Origin: Phoronis ovalis
Taxonomy: Eukaryota > Phoronida > Phoronidae
Length of the DNA stretch: 22,761 nucleotides
Reading direction: 5' to 3'
Assembly (NCBI GenBank): GCA_028565635.1
Contig: JAOXYB010084498.1
Span: 1-22,761, forward strand
A program made the translations under genes and the position numbers. The notes below the pieces were generated by a model. The model had not been told where the DNA came from, did not search any database, and saw nothing but the letters and a program-made list of their open reading frames with translations. Below, piece by piece: positions 11,526-22,397 of this stretch. Numbering within the stretch: the stretch's first letter is position 1; every line of letters begins with the position of its first letter.

Positions 11526-13237
11526 CTGCAAAAAGATTTGAATATTAAAAGAGTCAAACAACACAACCTCCTGGTCCTTGCACTCCAGGTAAACCTCGGC
11601 TTTGCATGCTTGTTCCAACTTTTGCAGAAAAAGTGGTTAATCTCAAAAGTGATCAAGAACCGTGAATAATAGGGCTGTTTTTGGAGTACACATCCTTGAA
11701 ATTACTAAGAATGCATGGTTCAGCAGATATTACCCTGGGTGTTTTCACAGTTCTTTGGTTAGGGCACAGTGGAATAAAATCAATCACCAAGGTTAACCTT
11801 AACATTTTTCTCGAATGTTTATGAACCAATTTTTTTTGGGGGGATGGGTGAAGCTGGAAGTTGCGACGAATTTCCTACATTAGGAAACTAGCAAGTGCAA
11901 GGATCAGGCACAAATTATGGCACTAGTGTCTTTAGCAATCTGCAGAGTCAATAGTTCTAATCGGACGCGCGAAAGTAATCTATAAGTATTACACAATCCA
12001 CTAAATTCTGCATGGAAGCCCCATTAGTTGAAAGAGAATACTGTTTAGACCAGACAATCGATTAGAAAAAGAAATGGAAGTATGGTAGCTCAGTGCTAAA
12101 CATTGTTCCAAGGCAGTAATATTTTTCATTTAATTGTCTCTACGACACTTTGTTTTCTTATACTTGTAATAGTTTTCATAAAAAGTACAAATTTTTCCTT
12201 ATGGCAACAAACATGGAACAAAAAACCTCAAAAGAAGAACACAGTTTGGATTAAATCAGTTTGAAAAACAATATGGTTTCCACACAGCATGAAGGCTGGG
12301 GGTAATATTGTACATGGTATTCTTCATTGATGTGGCATGAGAAGATTGCTATGTATAGTAAGCAATATGCACATCAGCACAATAGAACAAATTTCTTATT
12401 GAAAATGATGAAATTGATAACAAGATGTGTACAATTAATATCAAACATTTCGATTCAATACTGTCAGTGCTTTTATGTAGCTACTAAATCCATACTTCTA
12501 ATAAAAATATGCGTCTTCATGGCATATTAAAAATCAAAGGTAATAGGGTCTGAAATTCAATAATGTGTAGAGACAAATAAAATTGACAGATAATTGGAAA
12601 TGAGAAATTAGTCATCTAAAGTTTGATAGATGTTGAAGTCCTCTGATAAAACATGAAGCCTATCAATGACCTGGTTTCAATGGAGTCAGTCACATATATT
12701 TTAACTTTTCTGCCTGGCTGTCAAAAAAATAAAGGAGTTTACTTTTGATAAAGATATACCTGATTTTTTAACAATAGGAGACTCCAGTGATACCCTATTA
12801 ACAAAAAGTAGGCAAGAAACTGTATAGGTGTAACTGTCAGATGAGGGTTGTTAGGATTAAGAAATTGGTCGACAGAAATACCCTTAACGTCTGCTGGGAT
12901 AGCCAGGGGGCTTGTATTCCCTGTGCTCTTTTATACTAAAATTTACTTAATAAAACTGACACCTTAAAGAAAGAAACATGAGTGGTTAATGTAAACTAGG
13001 CTGCACAGAACAAGACCTCAGTAAAGCTTGGACCTGTTTGAAGTGTTTGAATAAAAAATCTGAAGTGCTGTCAGGTTGCAACTATGACTCTGAAATAAAA
13101 GACAAACAGATTGTGAATGTTTTCTCTTTCCAATGAAGTAACTTGAAAATTAAGTACATAGTTTGGGTCACAAACACCAAATAGTCTTGCTGTAACATTT
13201 TTCTGTTGTATTTGAGAATGGCAATACAAACACCTAC
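11526..13237 (-). other. Intron C-D (1712 bp, phase 1)
   Basis: Starts GTAGGT and ends TTTTTGCAG. It contains a T/G homopolymer junction near 11830-11845 (about eight T then six G) and otherwise undistinguished AT-rich sequence. No gene or mobile element is supported. Confidence 0.85.
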
Positions 13238-13403
13238 CAATGTATTTATCCCAGGCGTCATTGAGGTCAGCTTGATTTGCTAGGCAGCCTTTCATAACAT
13301 TCAAGCAGTAGTTTGGACATGGCTTTGCACTGGCAATTCCATTACAATATGGACAGTAGGACATCTTCATCAGGGCCTGATCACAGGATTGCGTGGGTTC
13401 AAT
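13238..13403 (-). CDS. Glypican exon C: cysteine-rich segment
   Basis: 166 nt, encoding residues 185-239 plus the first base of residue 240. It holds six of the 13 visible core cysteines (C191, C201, C204, C213, C217, C224) in the pattern C-x9-C-x2-C-x8-C-x3-C-x6-C. The segment YCPYCNG, then [20 protein letters not shown], lines up with GPC1 YCAHCLG and [20 protein letters not shown]. This is the most diagnostic stretch of the gene. The acceptor is CTTTTTAG and the donor GTAGGT (13237-13232). The exon starts in phase 0 and ends in phase 1. Reading continues past the donor for about 55 codons in the raw frame, but those residues do not resemble any glypican and the next exon continues the family alignment, so the splice is well supported. 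Confidence 0.97.
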
Positions 13404-16400
13404 CTAAAAAGAAAGGTAATATTAATTATTAATTAAGCATAATCATGGTTATTGCCATGAGGCTGAGTAAGCAACACATAAAGCACAAAATGGCTGACAA
13501 AATATCGTGGTTGCATGCAGATGAGGGATAATATGAAAAAATCTGCTTTATATGACTGAGGTTAAGGATTATGATGGGTCTTTCAATGACTGCTTTATTC
13601 TTTTTTGCAGGTTGCACAGATACACAATAGTTTCAATGTATGATTGCAGTTATGGAAGAAAAGGTGCAACAAAGAACAGAAAATGTTGAGTGGTTTATGT
13701 TTAGTCCATTTACTGTATTAGAACATTTCTATTTTTGCCTTCTCGTTTACTTTAATGCACAGAATAATGTGAGCAGTTTCCTGGAAGCAAATACCCAGAC
13801 ATGGTGCCCATGTGTGGTAAAAAATTACTCCAAGAATAATTTTTTGAACAGCTGACATATAATTATTAATAATTATTTCAAGGCTGTAAAAACTGTTCAA
13901 GGCTTATTTTTATAATGATTAATTTGTGTTTTTGACAGTTTTCAGCCATAGTCTAGCTTCCAGATATTTGCTTGCTTTATTCTTAATTAAAAAGCAATGC
14001 TCAAAGTATTTAATGTTTCAGAGTTACACAGGATGTGTCCCAAGCAGTTAATTTTTCCCAGAAGAAAAACAGTCAAATTTTATTAACAAAGTTGAATACT
14101 AGTTTAGACAGGGTTATCATAAACATTTTTTTTTCTTGCCAAAACCGGAAATTTCCAACATAATTCAATTTAATGTACAGAAGCAGAGTCCAAACAAAAG
14201 CTCTACAGACAGTTTATAAAGGAACATGATGAATATGCATCATTTCTGGTTCGTAAACAATTTAAAACGTAAAACATAATGATAACGGGGAAAATAATGA
14301 GATTAATTTGAATAAAACAGCAGTTATCTTTAAAAAAAATTAAACTGAGGCAACTACAGAACATAAATCTAATAGTTTCTTCTTGAATACTTCTTGATGC
14401 ATTCTGTAGTGATCCCAACCACTACACTGACCAAATTTATGTTTCTGTAAGTTGTTTTGTAACTTTATTTCTATACTAAATATTCAATAATAAATATTCA
14501 TGTAAAGGATTTATAACATTATTCATGTTTACACTTTTTGGACATATAAACTTAAATGGTTTAATAACTGATTATTTTGTACATGGTAAATGCATCTCGT
14601 AGAAGGTCTGTAAATGTTGGAATACATTTTGAATGCAGTACCTGCACATCTCACATTTGATTGGATAACATTTGCAGCTTTTATTTCAAAAACTTACAGT
14701 ATATAAACTACAGAATGACATACATATACAAATGTGTTAAAAATAATTCAAGCCCTGGAGATGCAATAATTTAAAAATTCTATCCCATTTGCATTTCTTG
14801 ACATTTTCTAAAACCTCTTAATCAGTTAAAACATATAAATCATTAAGGTCACATCATTTTCAAGAATTCTGAGTGGCACTGAAGACACAAAACAGCAATA
14901 TTCTACAAATTATCACTGCCATTTTATAGTTCCATTAATAATGCCTTCAATTTTATGTAGTCCATACAGTTAAATCAAATTTAGTTCATAGCTACATTGT
15001 GCCATATGGAAATGAGTCAGATGAGTACTACTGGTTAAGGACAACAGCAGTAAAACTTGGTAAATTACATCTCCCAAATGAGAGTACTGCATTAATTACT
15101 GTAACAAAGTAGTGACTTTTGTGATTACAATTTAAGAATATTCCATTTATTACTTGTATATTCTATCCTATCATGCTTTTAGTGATTTGTTTTATCAATG
15201 TGCAATAATTTAACACTTTCCTAACCACTTTTCAACACCACTATTGGTGCAATCTGGTGCTAAATCAAATTCATATTGCTCAATTATTAGCTAATTCTTA
15301 GAATGTTCTAATATATGACTCAACTACTGAACAATGAAAACATGTTGCACACCACCTGCATGGAAATCCAAACTGGGTGGTTAATTTTTTGGACAATTAG
15401 TTTCATTTCAGTGGTGGTGTATAATTAGTCTAGCCATACGTTTTTGGTATGGAACAAATTTTGCAGATGAACTTTAGGTCTTTACTGAATTAGAAGTCAT
15501 CGCCCTTACAGTCAGAAAGTTGATTTTTCCAGTTTGCTTTATAAAAACAGTTCAATATGAAGCCAATCACCTTGCAGTATATAGTATTTATAAACTTGTT
15601 ACCCAAATTATATATAAATTTGTCAGATTTAGTGCTTTTTACTCCCTGTATAGCTCAGGCAAAGCATTATACCTGTGAATGATATCAGTTCAATGTCTGA
15701 TAAGCAGCTTAATTTCACCATAACTATGGAGAGTTTTAGGTTCAAAATATTTGGTGGTGAGAACAACAACATATCTATCAAATGATATTATTATTATCTG
15801 TTAATGACATCATCATCTGAAGCAGGATTAATGAGAATTGTATGCATAAATTTCTGGACTCTGTATGTATGTCAGTTATTTTATTTATAAGTTCTCCTTG
15901 ATGTGATGGAGTAAGAAATCCATCTGCTTTATAACACCTTGTCAGACCTGCATCTAGAACAGTAACAAATGGTGTATTTTGTTAATGATCCTCTGGGTCC
16001 AGATTTAAGGAGGTTTTTATGAGATATTGTAGCACTTCCCAAAAGGTAAATTCTAATGCACCAAAATAGACAATATATGACAGCATGTGCATTGTTTTGT
16101 CTGGTAATCGCCTGAGAACCACAAAGCACTCAAACAGATAACCCAATAACATTTGGCAGATAAACAAATTTGCAGTATACAATATGATGGTTCAAACAAG
16201 AATAATTTTCAGAACACTTTCTCCCAGAATACCTAATCATTTTACAAGATTACTGCAAGTAAAGAATATCGAATGTTTTTTTGTTGGAAGATTCTTTTCT
16301 AAAAACAGATACTATGGGACATCACATAGGGAGATGGCTTGAAAGTACATCAAACAGATAACATTATTTGGGAAATTCTGACATCACATTTGATTAAATC

Positions 16401-17226
16401 CTGGTATTACAACATATACAATGTTAAAATCCTCTAAAGTTAAGTGCTATAGTACAAAAGGTCAGCATACACATAGTGGAAGGGTAGCTTAATTAGAGTT
16501 AATGGAATGCTCTTTTATTTTTTATCTACAAGCAGAAATGTTTGATTTGCCTCGCCCATAGGTTATCACACTATTGTGCAGTCCCAGTCCCCTATGATAA
16601 GATAAATAACAGCATAACAATACTGTTAATGAGATAATCATCGCTGACGAAGGTGACAGGTGACCGTAAGCTTCAATTTTCAGTACCCTAGTTTTGATTT
16701 AAAGCAGCAATTGAATGGATATCCATGAAAATTCTATTTTTTTAAAGGCAAATTACTTTCACAGTACTTATTAGCTACAGACTAAAACATTTTAGCAAGC
16801 AAAGGAAGTACTCATAACAACTTTAAAAACAGGTATATTATGTCCACTTAAATAACTCGAAGCAACATTAATTTTGCTTAGAGGGTGGGAATTTCAATGG
16901 CTTCTGCACTTTGGGGATGCTTCCATCAAGTATCGTAATTTAAATGCAGGCTTGGTCTGGTAGATAGTGCAATGTTTTATCAACACGCAGCTTATAAGTT
17001 ATCTGAATTTTATTCTTTATTCACCAATATATGGGAAACAGAAACCTTCCATTTTATCAGTTGCTATAAACTGTTTAAATAGGATGAATTTTATGCCAAA
17101 TATCCACCAGGCTGTCATCAGCTCAGTACTTTTTCATTACATGCTACAGCAGATACATTATTTCAGTTAAAACAATTTAGTTACTATAGGCTACAATAAA
17201 TCCCAACATAGAACAAATATACTAAC
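13404..17226 (-). other. Intron B-C (3823 bp, phase 0)
   Basis: Starts GTTAGT and ends CTTTTTAG. The sequence is AT-rich throughout. Short open frames on both strands (13429-13617, 13640-13900, 14203-14418, 15929-16182, 16967-17170) have no recognisable domain. I see no RNA gene, no clear transposon end and no extended repeat. Confidence 0.85.
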
Positions 17227-17618
17227 CTTCATTACATCCATAACAATATCTCGTCCAACAGCTAAACCTTGTACAAAAGTGCGAGCTGCAATAAATGCCC
17301 TCTTAACTTGACCAGACAACTTTTGTGGTACATCTCCAAAAGGTTTCAACTCATCCATGTACTTCGATACACAATTCAAGTAACTTTCATCAAATTCATA
17401 TTGTCCATTCAAGAGTAGGAACATTTTCTGCAGAAGTTCTTCAAAAAATTCTTTCTGTGCCTCTACCAGGTCGATACTTTGACCTTTGTAATAACCTTCA
17501 AGGTCATGGAATAAATCCATGAAAACATGAGAATTTTGCTGGTAAAGCAACCCATAAGTCCTTACAAACATGTCATGGAGATCTCGTTTTGCATTGGCTA
17601 ATAGCTCCGTGAAAAATT
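17227..17618 (-). CDS. Glypican exon B: helical core
   Basis: 392 nt, encoding residues 54-184 with the first codon split after one base (G|AA, Glu). The segment is mostly helical and matches the glypican N-lobe: a YGLLYQQN-x-x-VFxDLF stretch at 75-90 (GPC1 has YGELYTQNARAFRDLY), a YYKG at 96-99, LNCVSK around the single Cys at 136, and LKPFGDVP at 144-151. It ends in [13 protein letters not shown] at 160-172, one of the best-kept stretches in the family. The acceptor is TTTTCAG and the donor is GTTAGT (17226-17221), giving a phase-0 junction with exon C. The frame is open throughout with no frameshift. The segment forms part of the extracellular alpha-helical core that contacts lipid-modified and growth-factor ligands in known glypicans; ligand choice cannot be read from this sequence. 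Confidence 0.96.
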
Positions 17619-18220
17619 CTGAAAAGAGAAAGTAAAATATCAAATTATTTCCAAATCCTTTCTTGATAAATACTTATTAATGGTTAAGTTTAAGCATAAC
17701 AAGAAATATAGACATCCACAGAATTGAAGAGTGGAAAACTTACATTCATGGATATATAGACCTCCCTCCCCCCCCTTTTACAATAATTAATGTAATCTCC
17801 CATTTCCAGTCTCCACCACAGTTTCCCAGTTTCTGTAACTAACCCAAGTGTCAAAAGCCATAAATAATGTTACAGGTAAGGTTTCCACTTATTTTAGTTA
17901 TGTAATTAGCTTAGTCTAATTGCATGCTATGATTCTATAAAAGACAAGACACACCTAACAGATAATTTGCGTTTTACTATCAGATTTATAGTTGAGAAGA
18001 AATCCAATGCCCTCGAGTATTTTAGAAGAGGAAATTAATAGTATATCCTATAAGGGAAGCAGTGGGATTAGTTTTTCTATCAACAGTTAAATATGGTTTG
18101 AAAGAAATCGAGATTGAATATTCCTATAATGTAACAATAAATAGTATACCAGGGGGCTTTAACCATAATACATTCAAGTAGCTGTGTAAGTAAGTAAGAC
18201 GTCTATTCATTTTCACGTAA

Positions 18221-18261
18221 AAAAAATAAATGCTGGAATTTAATTTCCAGCTTCATTTTTT
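18221..18261. repeat. Short stem-loop, core GCTGGAA/TTCCAGC
   Basis: GCTGGAA (18232-18238) and TTCCAGC (18245-18251) pair around a 6-base loop. Flanking A-rich and T-rich bases extend the stem imperfectly to about 17 pairs. It could be a small decayed palindromic element. Too short and AT-rich to call a microRNA precursor. Confidence 0.4.
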
Positions 18262-19057
18262 AAGAATGTAAAAATATAAATCATTTCAGTACATAACACA
18301 TATTAGAGAAAAATTATTTCTATACATAATTGTCATGTACAGTGAAAGTGGGCATCAGTCATTATTGTTCTATTACGGTACATGGTATTAACAAATTTTT
18401 AAAAACATTACTAATTTAACATTCATATTACTAATAATGGAAGCTGTCTACAAGCATAACAGTTTGTATTTTAATAAAGGTATAGTAATAGCAATGCATA
18501 TATTCTTAAAATCAATGTAAATATTATATCAATAGGAAGTCTCAAATCTGGCATAAAATCAATGGTATTATTAAAGACAAAGCATGAAATGAGTCATGTG
18601 AAAACTAGCAAGTTAATTAACAGTTATTAAAAAGATTATATAAATGGAGCACTCTTCTGCAGGTGAACTAAGGAATTTCATAGTCCAAATTGCAATTCAG
18701 TTTCACTCTTATAGTTACTTATCTCCTGGAAGATAACAGCACTTACATGGGCATATGTTTTGCATATGATGTTCAATGCATATACCGTACTATCAATATT
18801 ATTGTCATAACAAAATAATCAACCACAAATTCAGTTTCTAGATAGTGGAACAGCAAAAGTAGTTAGGGCATGCAATGGGACTGTGTTATGGAAACAGTTC
18901 ATTAAGTACTAAGGCTATCTTTAGTTTGCAAGATAGAGAAATAATACTTCCACTAAAAGCAGAGAACCATGTGATATACCATAATTAAATGTAAAGCACT
19001 TAAAACTGCTGACTTTCATGAAAAGTCTATTTCTATGTTTATAGCATGCTCCCATTG

Positions 19058-19111
19058 CCACAAGGATATGAAATTAAATTCGTACCACACGGATATGAAT
19101 TTAATTTTAAG
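19058..19111. repeat. Tandem pair of diverged 27-bp units
   Basis: 19058-19084 and 19085-19111 are adjacent copies sharing CCACA, GGATATGAA and TTAA blocks, with scattered substitutions mostly at the 3' end. It looks like an old local duplication within the intron. Confidence 0.5.
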
Positions 19112-19980
19112 TTTAAGTGTAAAGTGTCTTCCAGTACCAGGATTCGTTTTAACCCATTGTTGTACTAAATTAAATTAGACTAGTATTTAGGAAAAAGTGT
19201 TGCTTATTTGACAAAATTTAGCTATAAGATTTCAACTTTGCTCTGTTTATGATCACCACAAATTTACCTCTGTGGTAATGTTTAAATTAAAATGCAAAAA
19301 ACAACTAGGACAAATCGTAACATTATGTGTGCCCTAACATGGATTATACATCCCATACAAGCCTAACTCAGTTAAGACATAAAATGCAATTCGCTGGACA
19401 TGTATACACAAGTTCATCTTGCAAGCACAAATTTTCAGAAGTTCATTGAGCAAGGACATGGTTACTACACCTTGGTCCTTAGGTTCTTTCTCAACAAACT
19501 TGGGAGTGCTGCTGGTAAATTCTGCTTGCAGGACGAACTGGTTGTGTGTGTCAAACAAATTGTGTGAATTAAAAATGATTTCATGTCCTAATAGGTGGAT
19601 ACTAGGCAGCCCTGATACACTTATTAGAAACAGTAGGATATGTTTGAACAGTGACTAAAATGTATATGTTGCCAAATTGCTGCTCACTCCGGGTGTTCAC
19701 TTTCCATTGTTAACCAAGTAGAAATGAGAATAATAACATGGCAAAGGCTAGTAATTTTCTCTTAATTTTGATAAAGGGCAGTAAAACATGCTAGAATTGA
19801 CATGATTTAACAATGCCTACTGATTTTCTTTTGTCTGATCTTAATATTAGAGCCAGACATTTGATGGGCAGTTAGTGTCCTGCAATAATCTTTTGAAATT
19901 TGGATAAAAATGATACAATGATTACCCTAGTTTAAAATCAAATAGAAATTAGGTTAGTCATCCTAGTTTTTCAGCAATAT

Positions 19981-20034
19981 GTGTGAATAGCAAAATACTT
20001 AGCAAAGACTATTCACACCTATTTGCTATTCACT
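19981..20034. repeat. Two overlapping inverted repeats (GTGTGAATAG / GTGAATAGCAAA)
   Basis: GTGTGAATAG (19981-19990) pairs perfectly with CTATTCACAC (20009-20018). The overlapping GTGAATAGCAAA (19983-19994) pairs perfectly with TTTGCTATTCAC (20023-20034). The two pairings share the left arm and exclude each other. It may be a decayed transposon end. No function is claimed. Confidence 0.45.
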
Positions 20035-20132
20035 TAGAAGTATCATCATGTCTGGAATATTTTCTTACAGTGCTATTCTCTCTATTAGATGTATTTGCAT
20101 AAGGTTCATCAAAAGTGATAATGTTAACTTTG

Positions 20133-20371
20133 TTTCAAAACTAGACTTGCTCAAGTCCTTGTGAACTTAAAAAAAAAGAAAAAAAAAATATGTTTAATTC
20201 TCTTTTTTATGTCTTTTACATCAGTGTTTATAATTATCTTGAAATTTTTTTATTTTTTTTTACTATCTTATATATGTTGGCTAACACTCAACATATATAT
20301 GATAGTAAAAAAAAATTTTTTTCGAGATAATTAAAAACACTGATGTAAAACACATACAAAAGAGAAATAAA

Positions 20372-20406
<35 letters not shown>

Positions 20407-20439
20407 TTCATAGGGACTTGAGCAAGTCTATTTCAAAAC
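20133..20439. repeat. Target-site duplication TTTCAAAAC bounding the fold-back element
   Basis: Identical 9-mers at 20133-20141 and 20431-20439 abut the TAGAC and GTCTA ends exactly. Perfect identity and the lack of intervening bases argue for transposition rather than a local inversion. The next base on each side is also T, so the duplication could be read as 10 bp if the terminal T of the left end is shared. Confidence 0.8.
20142..20430. mobile_element. Palindromic fold-back MITE (289 bp) with 9-bp target duplication
   Basis: Left arm 20142-20279 and right arm 20289-20430 are nearly exact reverse complements around a 9-base loop (20280-20288). The element begins TAGACTTGCTCAAGTCC and ends GGACTTGAGCAAGTCTA. 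It is flanked on both sides by TTTCAAAAC (20133-20141 and 20431-20439), a 9-base target-site duplication. There is no coding capacity, so it must be non-autonomous. A 9-bp duplication is typical of Mutator-like elements (8-9 bp also occurs in others), so that family is the best guess. The arms differ mainly in an A/T run: an interrupted A-run of about 20 bases on the left against a pure run of about 30 T on the right. Transcribed within the intron it would fold into a hairpin of about 138 bp. Confidence 0.85.
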
Positions 20440-22238
20440 TAATCAATGTCTCAACTTTAAACACAAATTTCATAAACATTTTAAACCAAAAGTCTATGTT
20501 GAAAAAGTTGGCCAACATTATTGGCTTTGAAATGGCGGTATTACTATTTGTGGATACCCAGACAAATTGTTTTTGTATTTAATATCTCATAAGCAGTGAT
20601 ATTTTATGCCCAATTTCCTAGTAATTAGAAAACCCTCATAACACATGCCAGTGTCAATTTAGTATGAAGAGTGGTGAGCAGGGTCTTTTTTACAAGAAGT
20701 GTTTGTCAGTCAAACTGTGGTTATTCCAAATTCAACAACAAGTAGGTGTTTTTCTGACCAACTAGAACTATCTTTCAAATTAATAGTCATTAAAATTACA
20801 TTAGTTATTCATGAAGACTGTTAAGATGAAATAAACAGCATTACTATATAAAGTTTAATCTACCATGTTTTAATTTAAACATGAAAATATTGTTTTCTTT
20901 GAAATGTTTTGAGTTTATTTTTTAGGTTTATTTTTAAAAGTTGAAATCCTGTTTTGCTCTTTTGTGACTGCTGTACATTTATGATACAAATATTTCTGAT
21001 CAGTGAGCAGAACGAAACATCAAATGGAAATGGGAAAAGATCAAAATTTACTTTGAGAAATGGAATATTAATTTTGATATTCATAACTGCTGCTGCCAGC
21101 GATTTCACTGTTTGGTGTGTATTGAAAAAAATATTAATCTATAGTGTATGGATCATATTACGCAAGTTGATTCCACATAGGAATAGAGAACTCAGATCCC
21201 TTATTGGAAATCCTTGCTAATTCAACATGCAAGTGCTCTGATACAAAATCTATACATGTCCATATGCACTTAGTTATCCTCTATCATAACTGAGAATTAT
21301 TTAATAATGCACGGAAATGTGCAATTCAATATGTTGATGATAGTAAAATTTAATATGCTGTCTTAAGTTAACTAATATGCCATTCACATGATAAAATGCA
21401 AACAAGTTTAAAAGTGATTTTCCTTTCTTAAAATCAAATTGAGAGTACCATATGTGTCCATCTACCCAAGTTGCCTTGCAAGCCAAACTACATCTAGACA
21501 ATATTGCACATGTGTAACCTTAATCGTTTTAAAAAGTTTAGATTGGATTGGATTTAATCTTTGTGGACAGATATTTGCAAAATCAATTTAAATTTCAAAC
21601 TTTTAGAGTAATTATATTTTCAGTGTGGTATAATGATCTTTCAAAAATCTGAAGTTCATGAGGTCGGTGTCATCTAGCTTTGGCACCTGAAATTTATGAC
21701 TTACAAACTATCTAATATGATATTACCATGTATAGCTGATAAAATCTAATCCTCATTAGTCAAAACAAGTCTTTAATATAATGAGCTGTAATATGTTCAA
21801 TATTTTGTGATTTCAGCCACTGCTTGGGGCCGCTGTCGGAAACATGTGAAGTTGCAATTCCGACAATATAAAGAATAGAACTCTTCTTGTGTCTGCAGTA
21901 GTACAAAGTTCAGGTGGCTTTTTAAAACTTATAAATTCCAGAACCATCAATGCTAAGTTTGAACTCTGTCCATCTAGTTTTAAGAGAGGGGTACAGTACA
22001 TATTTCTATTCTTGTTGTAAACATTTTTTTACTGCCTCACACATTTCTGCTAGCATAGGATAAGGAGAATTAATTTCCTTTTTAAAGTATCATGGTGGCA
22101 GTAATTAAAAAAGATTAATACAACCCTACAGCTTTCTAAACATTCCTGTTACATACATAACATTCTTACTGGCCATTGCAAATATTGCATTCTGATCTAA
22201 CTGCTGTCAGCTTTTATATTTAACAAATGTATACTTAC

Positions 22239-22397
22239 CATCAAATTTTACTGTTCTAGATATAAAAGTATTCCTAAGAAAGCTAGTAGACTTTGCTAGT
22301 GCAGTATTGTATTCTAATCGACTCTGTGATGTTAATTTTTTCTCCATATCTCCTGTACAGCACGTAGACCCTTTGTGGCATATTTGCAAATGGTGTC
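22239..22397 (-). CDS. Glypican exon A (second coding exon): N-terminal core, HLxIC and TCC motifs
   Basis: First exon of the glypican gene visible in the window; 159 nt encoding residues 2-53 of the visible protein. Residue 1 is a codon split across the upstream intron (xGA, probably Gly). It carries the glypican signature HLQIC, then KGSTCC and TGDMEKKL, which resembles HLRIC-P-x-G-x-TCC-TSEMEENL in vertebrate GPC1. That gives three of the core cysteines (C7, C13, C14). The acceptor is TTTTGTAG just right of 22397 and the donor is GTAAGT at 22238-22233. Intron phase is 1 at both ends. An ATG further right (22434) is in frame but lies upstream of the acceptor in intron sequence, so it is not a start. 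The signal peptide and first conserved Cys must lie on an exon outside the window. The call is firm from motif match and splice phase; the paralogue is not certain. Confidence 0.93.

Larger units (their letters stand above)
17619..22238 (-). other. Intron A-B (4620 bp, phase 1)
   Basis: Starts GTAAGT and ends TTTTCAG. It contains the fold-back transposon at 20142-20430, a pair of alternative hairpins at 19981-20034, a two-copy 27-bp repeat at 19058-19111 and a short stem-loop at 18221-18261. A C/T-rich run lies at 17760-17779. Short open frames here (19334-19658, 20875-21220, 21301-21501, 21813-22001) have no recognisable domain and read as chance. I see nothing else that I can name. Confidence 0.9.

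Noticed and set aside
17760-17779. C-rich/pyrimidine run near exon B
   Set aside because: It lies upstream of the exon B acceptor in the transcript but reads as a purine run in the sense strand, so it is not the polypyrimidine tract; simple sequence only.
20954-21220. 88-codon plus-strand open frame in intron A-B
   Set aside because: No recognisable family, AT-driven composition, overlapped by a minus-strand frame of similar length; treated as chance.
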